Origin: Casp-actino8 sp001510335
GTDB lineage: Bacteria; Actinomycetota; Acidimicrobiia; Acidimicrobiales; Ilumatobacteraceae
Length of the DNA: 60,708 nt
Reading direction: 5' to 3'
Assembly (NCBI GenBank): GCA_027729635.1
Contig: JAQCEM010000012.1
Span: 1-60,708 of the forward strand
In this document: positions 19,129 to 26,820 of the stretch, in pieces
Layout of the letters: the number at the start of each line of letters is the position of its first letter
How positions within the stretch are numbered: position 1 is the first letter of the stretch
The notes under the pieces: generated by a model
Seen by the model: only the letters and a program-made list of their open reading frames with translations
What the model was told of the DNA's origin: nothing
Database searches by the model: none
Made by a program: the position numbers and the translations under genes

Positions 19129-19527
19129 TCAACCTATCGGCGGTTCCAGAAGCATTGAAAAGTCGGAAGAAAGGGTGAGGTCGGGTACGAATCGACCGAC
19201 CAACGGAAGGTCGGTGTTCAGTTCGTACGTTGCTGTGACAGTGACCCAACGTTGAGTGACTTTGGTATCAACGTCGATGTTGCGGCCAAAAGAAAATAGA
19301 GCGGCGCTCTTGGCGGCAGTGGCGGGGTCTTGAGCAACAGCGGCTGCTCGAACCGCATTGCGTGTGGCATTGACGACCTGAACTTGGGCGACGACGACCA
19401 CCAAAAATTGAGCGATGAGTAAGACGGCGATCATGATCAGGGGCAGCGTTAAGACGAACTCAACTGTCGATTGCCCCCGATCACGTCCCCTATGAATTGG
19501 AGATTTACGGAAGTTTCGAGGTGACAC
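19129..19527 (-). CDS. tadE: TadE-like pseudopilin
   Basis: A 132-residue protein with a basic N-terminal leader followed by GQSTVEFVLTLPL, the Gly/Gln-x3-Glu prepilin-type motif, and one transmembrane helix. TadE proteins are minor pilins of Flp/Tad pili. The start is a GTG at 19527 that lies inside the end of the preceding pilin gene (23-base overlap); no better start is available before the processing motif. Last pilus gene of the Tad operon. Confidence 0.82.
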   Translation of the reverse strand: MSPRNFRKSPIHRGRDRGQSTVEFVLTLPLIMIAVLLIAQFLVVVVAQVQVVNATRNAVRAAAVAQDPATAAKSAALFSFGRNIDVDTKVTQRWVTVTATYELNTDLPLVGRFVPDLTLSSDFSMLLEPPIG

Positions 19528-19732
19528 TGTCGATCACCCGATCAAAGAGTTGGCCAATCTTTCCCGCACCACCGCCGCCAGTAGCCCAGGCGATCACCAA
19601 GAGAGCAATGAGTGCGGCTGCGAGCATGACCAGTGCGTATTCGGATGTGGCTTGTCCAGAGTCGCGATCTGTATCAACCGGTTTGGTAAGACTCAGAAAA
19701 TAGATATAGATACGTCGTGATAGTTGCACCAT
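19505..19732 (-). CDS. Small Flp/DUF4244-like pilin
   Basis: A 75-residue protein with a basic leader, the processing-type motif SGQATSEYALVML and a single hydrophobic helix followed by a short Gly-rich segment. This is the pattern of actinobacterial Flp-type or DUF4244 pilins. A longer frame starts at 19846, but the ATG at 19732 has AAAGG eight bases upstream and gives a normal pilin leader. It is probably the major pilin of this locus. Assignment is by motif and position only. Confidence 0.78.
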   Translation of the reverse strand: MVQLSRRIYIYFLSLTKPVDTDRDSGQATSEYALVMLAAALIALLVIAWATGGGGAGKIGQLFDRVIDSVTSKLP

Positions 19733-19764
19733 AGGAATACCTTTCGGAAAAGCTGCGAATGCAC

Positions 19765-20295
19765 TCACACTGTGATGTTGAGTTGCGAAAGGGTGCCAGC
19801 AATGGTGGGCACGATAATCAGAATGATGAACGACGGAAGAGTGCACATCACGAGGGGAAGAGAAAGTTGTATGGGAAGTTGGCGGGCCTGAGTTTCGGCA
19901 CGTCGACGTCGATTGGTGCGGGCTTCATTGCCGAGCTGAAACAGTAAGTTTTCAACCGGAATTCCGAGTCGGTCGCCGGCGATGAGAACTTCACACATTG
20001 GTTGGCTCACTGGGCCGATTTCGCTTTGAAGTTGCCGCATTGCCTCAGAGAATCTCTCACCTTCGTCAATTCGTCGTGTCGCAGCAATGAAATGCAGCCG
20101 CAAAATTTGCGGCGCATGTTGACCAAGAAAACTGATTCCCTGCGCAGGTGAATAGCCGGCACGAAGGGCGGCACTGAAGAGGTCAATGCAGTCGGGAAAT
20201 GCGTCGGTTACAGCTCGATCTTGATGTTCAAACAACCGCTTCTTTGCTCGTCTCCACAAGAAAAATAGAGCCACGAGACCAAAGACGACGATCAT
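19765..20295 (-). CDS. tadC: TadC-like inner-membrane platform protein
   Basis: A 176-residue type II secretion F-domain protein with an N-terminal transmembrane segment, a cytoplasmic helical region (DCIDLFSAALRAGYS, then IAGDRLG) and a C-terminal hydrophobic pair. TadC and TadB form the membrane platform of the pilus machine. I use the ATG at 20295, which overlaps the tadB stop (ATGA); a TTG eight codons upstream is the alternative. It is shorter than typical TadC (about 280-300 residues). Confidence 0.83.
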   Translation of the reverse strand: MIVVFGLVALFFLWRRAKKRLFEHQDRAVTDAFPDCIDLFSAALRAGYSPAQGISFLGQHAPQILRLHFIAATRRIDEGERFSEAMRQLQSEIGPVSQPMCEVLIAGDRLGIPVENLLFQLGNEARTNRRRRAETQARQLPIQLSLPLVMCTLPSFIILIIVPTIAGTLSQLNITV

Positions 20296-20897
20296 GAGTG
20301 CACCAATCGTTTCGTCCAAGTGCGGCCGAGAAAGTTCAGACCAACTCCAATTGTGAGGCAGGCCCAGCCGAGGGGAGTGGCCAGTAACACCTGTCGAACT
20401 GCGGGACTATCGCTCACAATCCATGCTCCGCAAATGACGGGCAACCATGTGATGAGCCGCATTGATGCGGTAGCCGTAGCAGCCTGCGTTTGTCGTTCAA
20501 GTTTTGCTTGCGATCGATCAAGAAGCGTGTCGACGAGTGCATCAATCTGTTGCGCAATATCTCCGCCCACTTCGTTGGCTAGAGCAATCACGTGCAGCAC
20601 CATGATGTGATCACTGTTTGCTTTTGACTCTGGTAAAGCATCAAGGATCTTGAGGCAGGCACTTCCAATGGAGAAGCCGCGCGTTACTAGGTTGTGTAGT
20701 TGAAAGAGCAAATCGCATGGATGAGCGGAGACAGAAACCTGTAAGGAAGCAGCGAGCGATAATCCTGAGCGAGTGTGGCGGCTCATCGATGACAAGGCAT
20801 CAATGAGATTGTCGTTGCCGTAGAGATCGAATTGTAAAAGGCGCCGCCTCGCTTGTCGTCGGGCGAATAAACGAGACATCTGAAGTTTACGAATCAT
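20292..20897 (-). CDS. tadB: TadB-like inner-membrane platform protein
   Basis: A 201-residue T2SSF-domain protein: a basic N terminus, a cytoplasmic domain with SRHTRSGLSLAASL and ANEVGGDIAQQID motifs, and two C-terminal hydrophobic segments. It pairs with TadC. The open frame extends further upstream inside cpaF; the ATG at 20897, 11 bases inside the cpaF end, is preferred, with an ATG at 20879 as alternative. The N-terminal transmembrane helices common in TadB are missing, so this is a reduced version. Confidence 0.82.
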   Translation of the reverse strand: MIRKLQMSRLFARRQARRRLLQFDLYGNDNLIDALSSMSRHTRSGLSLAASLQVSVSAHPCDLLFQLHNLVTRGFSIGSACLKILDALPESKANSDHIMVLHVIALANEVGGDIAQQIDALVDTLLDRSQAKLERQTQAATATASMRLITWLPVICGAWIVSDSPAVRQVLLATPLGWACLTIGVGLNFLGRTWTKRLVHS

Positions 20898-21855
20898 GCT
20901 GGCGATAGATGTAGTGCAGACGGGGTGGATGTGATTCGGCGGGTGGCGACGAGATGACCTTGGCGATTTGAGTGACCGAGCGTTTTCCATACGGTTGACG
21001 GCTCATATGAATTACAACATCAATCGCCGAATCCACCATGTGGCGGGCATCTTGCAATGTCCAACCTGGGGCTGCCTGCATGGTGAGAAGATCAAGGCGG
21101 TGCAATCCATCCAATGCCGAGTTGGCATGCATCGTTGCTAAGCAGCGCGAATGACCAGTATTCATTGCCTGAACGAGAGTCAGAGCCTCTAGACCGCGAA
21201 CTTCTCCAACGATCAGACGATCAGGTCGCAGGCGAAGAGCCGAGCGTAAAAGATCATCGAGCGAAACGTGGCCACGGCCTTCGGCAGTGGCATTACGAGC
21301 TTCAAGTCGCACGGTATGTGGATGTGATATCACCAGTTCATGGGTGTCTTCAATGACGATAATGCGTTCACTTGTGGTCGATGTCTGGCCGCTGTGATCT
21401 GAAACTAATGAAGAAACCAGACAAGTTTTCCCTGAACCGGTTGCACCCGTGATCAAAATATTGTGTTGCGATTGAGAAAGTTCGAGAAGTACTTCGTTAA
21501 GAGACTGTTGGTTGGAGTCTTCGCAGAATTCATTGAGTGCGAAGACCTCCTGTCGGAAGAGTCGAAACGCGGCAGTGGTGCCATGAACAGCGATCGGATG
21601 AATGACCGCACACACTCTGGTTCCGTCGGGCAGCCGCGCATCAACAATGGGCGAGAGGCGATCAAGTCGTCGTCCCAGCGGAGTCAGAATGCGTTCAAGA
21701 GCAATTTCAATTTGACCAGGTTGAAGATCATTGCCCCTTTCCAATATTCCGTGACGTTCAATCCACACCTCAGTTGATTGATTAACCAAGATGTCGGTCA
21801 CGGTTGAGTCAGCGAAATATTCATGTAGTTGTGGTGGTAAAAGCTGTGCTTTCAT
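20887..21855 (-). CDS. cpaF: Tad pilus ATPase CpaF/TadA
   Basis: A 322-residue VirB11-type secretion ATPase that powers pilus assembly. It has the Walker A motif ITGATGSGKT, the Asp box VIEDTHE, the Walker B region RPDRLIVGEVRG and the His box ATMHANS. It lacks the long N-terminal extension of Caulobacter CpaF. The start overlaps the cpaE-like stop codon (ATGA), and its end overlaps tadB. Confidence 0.92.
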   Translation of the reverse strand: MKAQLLPPQLHEYFADSTVTDILVNQSTEVWIERHGILERGNDLQPGQIEIALERILTPLGRRLDRLSPIVDARLPDGTRVCAVIHPIAVHGTTAAFRLFRQEVFALNEFCEDSNQQSLNEVLLELSQSQHNILITGATGSGKTCLVSSLVSDHSGQTSTTSERIIVIEDTHELVISHPHTVRLEARNATAEGRGHVSLDDLLRSALRLRPDRLIVGEVRGLEALTLVQAMNTGHSRCLATMHANSALDGLHRLDLLTMQAAPGWTLQDARHMVDSAIDVVIHMSRQPYGKRSVTQIAKVISSPPAESHPPRLHYIYRQHDS

Positions 21856-22511
21856 GAATTGACGTCAAGTTGCACGAGAGGCATGAGGGCGGTTTGAAGC
21901 GACATGGGTAAGCGCGACTTCAAGAGCCCAGAGTCGACTCGACGTGAAATCTCTCGGGAGTACGGAACTTCGGCGACACATTTCAACTTCAGTACCGACT
22001 CGATATCGCTAGTTGTCAGAACTCGATCGGGTTCGTGAATCACGATGACACCCGAGAATGATTTTTCAATATTGACGGCGCGGCGAAGTGACAAATAGCA
22101 AGGTCGAGTCACGATGTAGTGCTGATGAGGAATTCTGCTGAGTGCAAGTGGCATCTCTTCGGTGCCAAAGTCAATGATGATATTGAATCCATCGTCGACT
22201 TTGCGCGCGAGGGCTTGCGAAAGATTCTTCCAAGCGTTGACGGTCAGAATGTCAAAATTAAAGCTGCCCGATGGCGCGAGAAAGAGATTGTTGTCGCAGT
22301 CAATGAGAATCTCATCAAAGTTGTGATGAGTCATTTCATTAACCCAGTCGCTGAGACCAACAGGAGGTTCTGGGAGACCCAAAATTGCGGCCTGATCTCC
22401 GGCGAGATCAACCAAAAGGGTGCGAGTTGTGGATGAACTCACGATTGCCAAACTGGCGGCTGCTACTGACGTACCTGAGCCACCTTTTGGAGACGAGAAA
22501 ATAGTGAACAT
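21852..22511 (-). CDS. CpaE/TadZ-like MinD-family protein with degenerate P-loop
   Basis: A 219-residue ParA/MinD-like protein at the head of the Tad operon. CpaE/TadZ proteins localise the pilus machine. The P-loop reads SPKGGSGTSV: the first (deviant) Lys is present, but the invariant second Lys before Thr/Ser is replaced by Thr, so ATP hydrolysis is doubtful. A DLAGDQAA segment follows as the switch-like strand. The ATG at 22511 has GGAG four bases upstream and is preferred over a TTG at 22523. The receiver domain of Caulobacter CpaE is absent. Confidence 0.78.
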   Translation of the reverse strand: MFTIFSSPKGGSGTSVAAASLAIVSSSTTRTLLVDLAGDQAAILGLPEPPVGLSDWVNEMTHHNFDEILIDCDNNLFLAPSGSFNFDILTVNAWKNLSQALARKVDDGFNIIIDFGTEEMPLALSRIPHQHYIVTRPCYLSLRRAVNIEKSFSGVIVIHEPDRVLTTSDIESVLKLKCVAEVPYSREISRRVDSGLLKSRLPMSLQTALMPLVQLDVNS

Positions 22512-22572
22512 AAAACTCCGCAAAATTGATGTGACGGGAAAGTGTGAGCACGTACTTTAGGTTTGAGGTGAC

Positions 22573-22578
22573 TACCCT
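22573..22578 (+). promoter_or_regulatory. -10 box for selC
   Basis: TACCCT ends seven bases before the first base of the tRNA, as expected for a transcript starting at or near the mature 5' end. No convincing -35 was seen. Confidence 0.45.
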
Positions 22579-22585
22579 AAATAGT

Positions 22586-22681
22586 GGAGGTGTCCGGGTA
22601 CCTGGTGGGCTCCGCCGCCTTCAAAGCGGTTGGGACGAGTGAACCTCGTCCGGCGGGTTCGATTCCCGTCCACCTCCGCCA
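22586..22681 (+). tRNA. selC: tRNA-Sec (anticodon TCA), selenocysteine
   Basis: A 96-nt tRNA including an encoded CCA (22679-22681). The acceptor arm pairs GGAGGTG (22586-22592) with CACCTCC (22671-22677), with G as discriminator. The anticodon stem GCCGC/GCGGT encloses the loop CTTCAAA, so the anticodon is TCA and reads UGA. The long variable arm is a perfect 7-bp stem (GGACGAG/CTCGTCC), and the T loop is TTCGATT. The size, long extra arm and anticodon are specific for tRNA-Sec, so the organism probably makes selenoproteins; selA, selB and selD are not in this window. Confidence 0.95.
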
Positions 22682-22704
22682 TATCAATTTTCTAGGGAGA
22701 GAAC

Positions 22705-23304
22705 ATGTTGTTCGAAGTGCGCAAGATCGTCACGATTGTTGAAGAGATTTTTCATGATCATTCGTCAGGGGTGAATGGACCTATTACTGCGAAACCCGCA
22801 ATGAAGGGTGCCGTAGCCGCGGTCGTTACTAATCCTTATGTGGGCAAGTACGTCGATGATCTGAGCCCAGCGGTTGATGAACTGCGCGCACTCGGTGAGC
22901 GTCTCGGAAACATTCTGATCGGTCATCTTGGTGGTGATGCTTCAAAGATTGATGGATACGGCAAAGGAATCATCGTTGGTTCGGCTGGCGAAATTGAGCA
23001 TGGCGCGATGTGGCATATTCCAGGTGGCGGAGGCATGCGCGCTGCACTCGGTAAGGGCACATCAATTGTGCCATCAACCAAAAAGGTTGCGGGAATGGGA
23101 GCACGTCTTGATGTGCCGATCACGCATATGGATTGGAGTTATGTGGGCAGTCATTACGACGCCATTGAAGTTGGTGTTCCCGATGGACCCAAGCCCGATG
23201 AGATGGTGGTGATCTTGGCCATGGGTGTTGGTGGACGAGTGCACGCTCGCCTCGCTGGTGGATTTACATTGGCTGATCGCGGCAAGCCAGGAGTGCCAGC
23301 ATGA
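22705..23304 (+). CDS. AA_synth-family (amino acid synthesis) protein
   Basis: A 199-residue protein resembling the small AA_synth family (PF06684/DUF1185), whose biochemical role is not settled. Recognisable features are the N-terminal EVRKIVTIVEEIFHDH segment, a KIDGYGKGIIVG segment and EIEHGAMWHIPGGGGMR. GGGAG lies upstream of the ATG. The stop overlaps the next gene's start (ATGA), which links it to a 3-hydroxyisobutyrate dehydrogenase-like enzyme and suggests a role in small-acid or amino acid metabolism. It begins 23 bases after selC. Confidence 0.75.
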   Translation: MLFEVRKIVTIVEEIFHDHSSGVNGPITAKPAMKGAVAAVVTNPYVGKYVDDLSPAVDELRALGERLGNILIGHLGGDASKIDGYGKGIIVGSAGEIEHGAMWHIPGGGGMRAALGKGTSIVPSTKKVAGMGARLDVPITHMDWSYVGSHYDAIEVGVPDGPKPDEMVVILAMGVGGRVHARLAGGFTLADRGKPGVPA

Positions 23305-24167
23305 GCAAGATTGCTTTCATTGGTATTGGTCGCATGGGTTGGCATATGGCCGCACACTTGGCCAAAGCTGGTCACGATGTTGTGGTGTGCGATGTTGTTC
23401 CGGGTATGGCTGACAAGTGGGTCGCCGAAAACGGTGGTGCTGCAGTTGTCAGCCCCACTGATGCTGTTCAAGGTCGCGAGTATGTGATTACCTCGTTGCC
23501 CGCCGATCGCGAATTGTTTGCCGTTGCTGACGGAATCGTTAACGAACTAGCCAAGGGCACAGTGTGGATTGATCACTCAACAACATCAGCCGAGGGTTCA
23601 CGAGTTGTTGCGGCTCGAGTTGTCGACGTTGGAGCAGCATTTTTGGATGCGCCAGTTTCAGGTGGCGTCGATGGCGCGCGTAACGGAACGCTCACGGTGA
23701 TGGCTGGTGGCGATGAAGGGGCTTTTGCGAAGGCCGAAACGGTGATGTTGGCTTATGCCGCGCGCATGACGTTGATGGGTGAATCAGGTGCTGGGCAGAT
23801 CACCAAGATGACCAATCAGATTTGTGTCGTGGGTGTGTGTCAAGCATTGGCCGAAGGGCTCGACTTTGCCGAGACTGCCGGGCTTGATGTGCAAAAAGTG
23901 ATTCACGTGATGTTGCAAGGTTCATCGGCGTCGTGGCAGATGGCTAATCGCGCCGAGAAAATGTTGGCCGGTGAATACAACTACGGATTCTCGACCACGT
24001 TGATGCGTAAAGACATCGGGCTTGTGCTTGATGAAGCTGCGTCAATGAATGTGCCGTTACCGGTGACGTCAATGGTTGGGCAAATGCTCGCTGAAGTCAC
24101 CGCAATGGGTGGTGCCCAGTGGGACTGGTGCAGCCTGATGGAGCGTCAACGCCGCCGTAAGGCTTAG
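23301..24167 (+). CDS. 3-hydroxyisobutyrate dehydrogenase-like NAD(P)-dependent oxidoreductase
   Basis: A 288-residue beta-hydroxyacid dehydrogenase. It has the Rossmann motif FIGIGRMGWHMA, the substrate-binding DAPVSGGVDGA motif and the catalytic Lys region GAGQITKMTNQ. Family members oxidise 3-hydroxyisobutyrate, tartronate semialdehyde or similar hydroxy acids; the exact substrate is not evident. It is translationally coupled to the AA_synth-family gene. Its stop codon overlaps the convergent sigma factor stop by four bases. Confidence 0.9.
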   Translation: MSKIAFIGIGRMGWHMAAHLAKAGHDVVVCDVVPGMADKWVAENGGAAVVSPTDAVQGREYVITSLPADRELFAVADGIVNELAKGTVWIDHSTTSAEGSRVVAARVVDVGAAFLDAPVSGGVDGARNGTLTVMAGGDEGAFAKAETVMLAYAARMTLMGESGAGQITKMTNQICVVGVCQALAEGLDFAETAGLDVQKVIHVMLQGSSASWQMANRAEKMLAGEYNYGFSTTLMRKDIGLVLDEAASMNVPLPVTSMVGQMLAEVTAMGGAQWDWCSLMERQRRRKA

Positions 24168-25105
24168 ACGGCGAGGAGGTCGCGGGCGCCGGTGTCGCTC
24201 GACGGGTGACGCAACTTGCTCATCGCACGAGCTTCAATCTGACGAATGCGCTCACGGGTGAGGTTGAAGTGTTCGCCGACCTCTTCAAGGGTGCGAGGTT
24301 CGCCCCGATCAAGACCAAAGCGCAACTTCAAAATCTCGCGTTCGCGCTCGTCAAGCGGAGCCAAGAGACGTTGAATCTCTTCGGGAAGCAGCGCAGTGGC
24401 TGCAACTTCGAAGGGGCTCTCAGCCGAACGGTCTTCAACCACGTCACCAAGTTCGGCATCGCCGTCTTCACGGAGCGGTTCGCTGAGCGACAACGGTTCG
24501 GCGGCAAAGCGCAATGCTTCGGTGACCTTGTCTTCGGGCATTTCAACTTCGACAGCGAGTTCACGCAATGTTGGCTGCCGACCAAACTTTAGCTCCAGGC
24601 GTGAGCGAGCCTTCTGGAGACGAGCAAGCGTGTCTCCGGCGTGGACTGGGAGGCGAATGGTGCGGCCAGTGTTGGCGATACCACGAGTAATCGCCTGACG
24701 AATCCACCACGTGGCATACGTCGAGAATTTGAATCCTTTGCGCCAGTCAAACTTTTCAACGGCGTGCATGAGACCAAGGTTGCCCTCTTGGATGAGGTCG
24801 AGCAAGGGGAGACCAGAAGCCTGGTACTTCTTGGCGATCGAGACGACCAAACGAAGGTTGGACTGCACGAACGAACGCTCGGCATTTTCACCATCTTTGA
24901 TGAGGTTGCGCAGTTCGCGCTTCTTGGCAGGCGTGAGTGCCTTACCTTCATTTACTTCAGATTCTTCTTTAGCGGCCTTGCCAGCTTCGATCTGCTTGGC
25001 GAGACGAACTTCGTCATCTTTGGTGAGCAATGTGTATTGCCCGATGTCTGATAAGTAAAGACGGACGAGGTCTTCTTCATCACGATCAACGCGATCCTTG
25101 GCCAC
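24164..25105 (-). CDS. RNA polymerase sigma-70 family factor (RpoD/SigB-like)
   Basis: A 313-residue primary-type sigma factor without region 1.1. Region 1.2 starts at LVRLYLSDIGQYTLL; region 2 includes NLRLVVSIAKKY, DLIQEGNLGLMHAVEKFD and STYATWWIRQAI; region 3 follows; region 4.2 has TLEEVGEHFNLTRERIRQIE. It could be the principal sigma factor or a group 2 factor such as SigB/HrdA. The start is a GTG directly after an in-frame stop codon, with GGGG upstream. It recognises -10/-35 promoters by family; the TANNNT boxes seen across this window fit such a factor. Confidence 0.93.
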   Translation of the reverse strand: MAKDRVDRDEEDLVRLYLSDIGQYTLLTKDDEVRLAKQIEAGKAAKEESEVNEGKALTPAKKRELRNLIKDGENAERSFVQSNLRLVVSIAKKYQASGLPLLDLIQEGNLGLMHAVEKFDWRKGFKFSTYATWWIRQAITRGIANTGRTIRLPVHAGDTLARLQKARSRLELKFGRQPTLRELAVEVEMPEDKVTEALRFAAEPLSLSEPLREDGDAELGDVVEDRSAESPFEVAATALLPEEIQRLLAPLDEREREILKLRFGLDRGEPRTLEEVGEHFNLTRERIRQIEARAMSKLRHPSSDTGARDLLAV

Positions 25106-25299
25106 TTAAGAACCCCACTTCTCCCGAAATTGCAGTAGTGGCGAGAACGATACCGACCACAATCGCTGACACAACCGCCGACGCAAAGTTCTCCATAAAA
25201 GTGTGAAAATATTGGCTGCCATGACACCGGGATTTATTGTCGGTAACCTGAAGAAATAACGATTTTGTGAGGTTTTTCTCGTCCGATCGTGTACGCAAA

Positions 25300-25305
25300 A
25301 AGGAG
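25300..25305 (+). promoter_or_regulatory. Ribosome binding site fixing the BI-1 start
   Basis: AAGGAG lies seven bases before the ATG at 25313 and excludes the upstream in-frame GTG at 25289. Confidence 0.7.
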
Positions 25306-25312
25306 AAATGCT

Positions 25313-26137
25313 ATGTCTAATCCACTGCTCAATGAGAAGCGTCTTGAACAAGCTGCGACCGCCAACGATTCTGGATGGGCGGCACCTGACCAGTCGACTC
25401 GTCAAGGAAATACTGGTGCGGTTAACGATGGACCGACAACACCGTGGGTGCCTACTGGTCGCACGATGACCGTTGCTGGTACAGCGAGTGCGACTGCTGT
25501 GCTGTTCCTTCTTTTACTTGCTGCGGCAGTTGTTGGTTGGCTCGGAGTGGATGCGCCGCAAGGCGAGGTGTACAAATTCCCGGCATACGCCATTGGTGGA
25601 TTGTTGGTCGGATTTGCTTTAGCAATTTTCTTGGCATTCAAACCGCACCTCGCCAAGTTCTTGGCTCCGGTGTACGCGATTGCCGAAGGTTTATTTGTTG
25701 GTGCAATTAGCAAAGCGTATGAGACGTACTACGACGGCATCGTGGTACAAGCCGCTGGTGCAACCATTGGTGTCTTTGTAGTGATGTTGGCGATGTACAG
25801 CCTGCGCATCATTAAAGTGACCGATCGTTTTCGTCGAATCGTGATTGGCGCCACCATGGGAGTCGTCTTGTTTTATGGCGTTTCTTTGTTGATGAGCCTG
25901 TTCGGTGCAACGCCACCATTCATTCAGTCAACAAGTCTCTTCGGCATCGGATTTAGTTTCTTAGTTGCTGGCTTGGCCGCATTTAACTTGGCTCTCGACT
26001 TTGATTTCATTGAGCGTGGATCCAAGCAAGGAATGCCCGAGTCAACAGAGTGGTACGCGGCTTTCGGACTCTTGGTCACGGTGGTGTGGCTCTATCTCGA
26101 AATTTTGCGACTGCTGTCTAAACTCCGCGAACGGTGA
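25313..26137 (+). CDS. Bax inhibitor-1/YccA family membrane protein
   Basis: A 274-residue protein with a polar N terminus of about 60 residues and seven predicted membrane helices. The helix pattern and the segment AYETYYDGIVVQAA match actinobacterial Bax inhibitor-1 (DUF4870-free YccA-like) proteins. Bacterial homologues are pH-sensitive calcium leak channels (BsYetJ) or inhibitors of the FtsH protease (YccA). The 3' end overlaps a CPBP protease gene (GTGA), so the two may act together in membrane protein quality control; this is inference. Confidence 0.88.
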   Translation: MSNPLLNEKRLEQAATANDSGWAAPDQSTRQGNTGAVNDGPTTPWVPTGRTMTVAGTASATAVLFLLLLAAAVVGWLGVDAPQGEVYKFPAYAIGGLLVGFALAIFLAFKPHLAKFLAPVYAIAEGLFVGAISKAYETYYDGIVVQAAGATIGVFVVMLAMYSLRIIKVTDRFRRIVIGATMGVVLFYGVSLLMSLFGATPPFIQSTSLFGIGFSFLVAGLAAFNLALDFDFIERGSKQGMPESTEWYAAFGLLVTVVWLYLEILRLLSKLRER

Positions 26138-26820
26138 CAGAAACAAAAATGAGCGACGATCTTGATCGTCGCTCGGTAGTTATCTTCATTGCCGCACTTA
26201 TCAGTTTGTGGTTTGGTCGATTCGGCATTCGTTACATGCCGGACACCACAACGCGTTTGGCTGAAATGTGTTGGTGGGCAGGAACCCAGATAGTGAGCTA
26301 TCTGATAGTGCCGATGATCGTTGTTCGATTCATCGGCATGAAGCCAATTGATATTGGTTGGAAGTTTCGGGGTACGTCGGGTCACTGGAAGTACTACGCG
26401 ATCTTGCTGGCGATTGCGGTTCCGTTTGTTGTAGTCGCCAGTACGACCACCGAGTTTCAAGAGCGTTATCCACTATTCGAAGTATTTCGTGGCCAGGAAG
26501 GTGCCTGGTCGGACCTACGTATTTGGTGGATCTTTTATGTGTTGCAGTTCGTTGCCGTCGAAACTTTCTTTCGCGGATTTCTCGTTTTGGGTTTAGCGAA
26601 GCGATTTGGCCAGGCATCAATTTTCATCGCGACGATTCCGTATTTGATGATCCATTTCTCTAAACCATCAGTTGAAGCATTGGCAGCGATCGTCGGTGGA
26701 ATCGTGATGGGTTACCTGGCGTACCGCACTAAAAGTGTGTGGTGGGGTATTGCTCTGCATGTCTCGGTTGCGGCGCTCATGGATTTTCTATCGTTAGGGC
26801 GGAAAGGTTTTATCTGGTGA
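26134..26820 (+). CDS. CPBP-family intramembrane metalloprotease
   Basis: A 228-residue polytopic protein with the CPBP (CAAX protease/bacteriocin-processing, Abi) motifs: a Glu-x3-Arg element in VETFFRGFLV, a His in MIHFSKP and a later His in ALHVSVAALMDF. Such proteins cleave or modify membrane substrates. Start is the GTG at 26134 overlapping the BI-1 stop; an ATG at 26149 is possible. Its end overlaps the next gene by GTGA. The first motif has ET rather than the usual EE, so one catalytic acid may differ. Confidence 0.85.
   Translation: MTETKMSDDLDRRSVVIFIAALISLWFGRFGIRYMPDTTTRLAEMCWWAGTQIVSYLIVPMIVVRFIGMKPIDIGWKFRGTSGHWKYYAILLAIAVPFVVVASTTTEFQERYPLFEVFRGQEGAWSDLRIWWIFYVLQFVAVETFFRGFLVLGLAKRFGQASIFIATIPYLMIHFSKPSVEALAAIVGGIVMGYLAYRTKSVWWGIALHVSVAALMDFLSLGRKGFIW

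Noticed and set aside
22705..24167. A selenoprotein gene next to selC
   Set aside because: Both downstream genes are intact with normal stops and no in-frame TGA at a conserved Cys position was seen.
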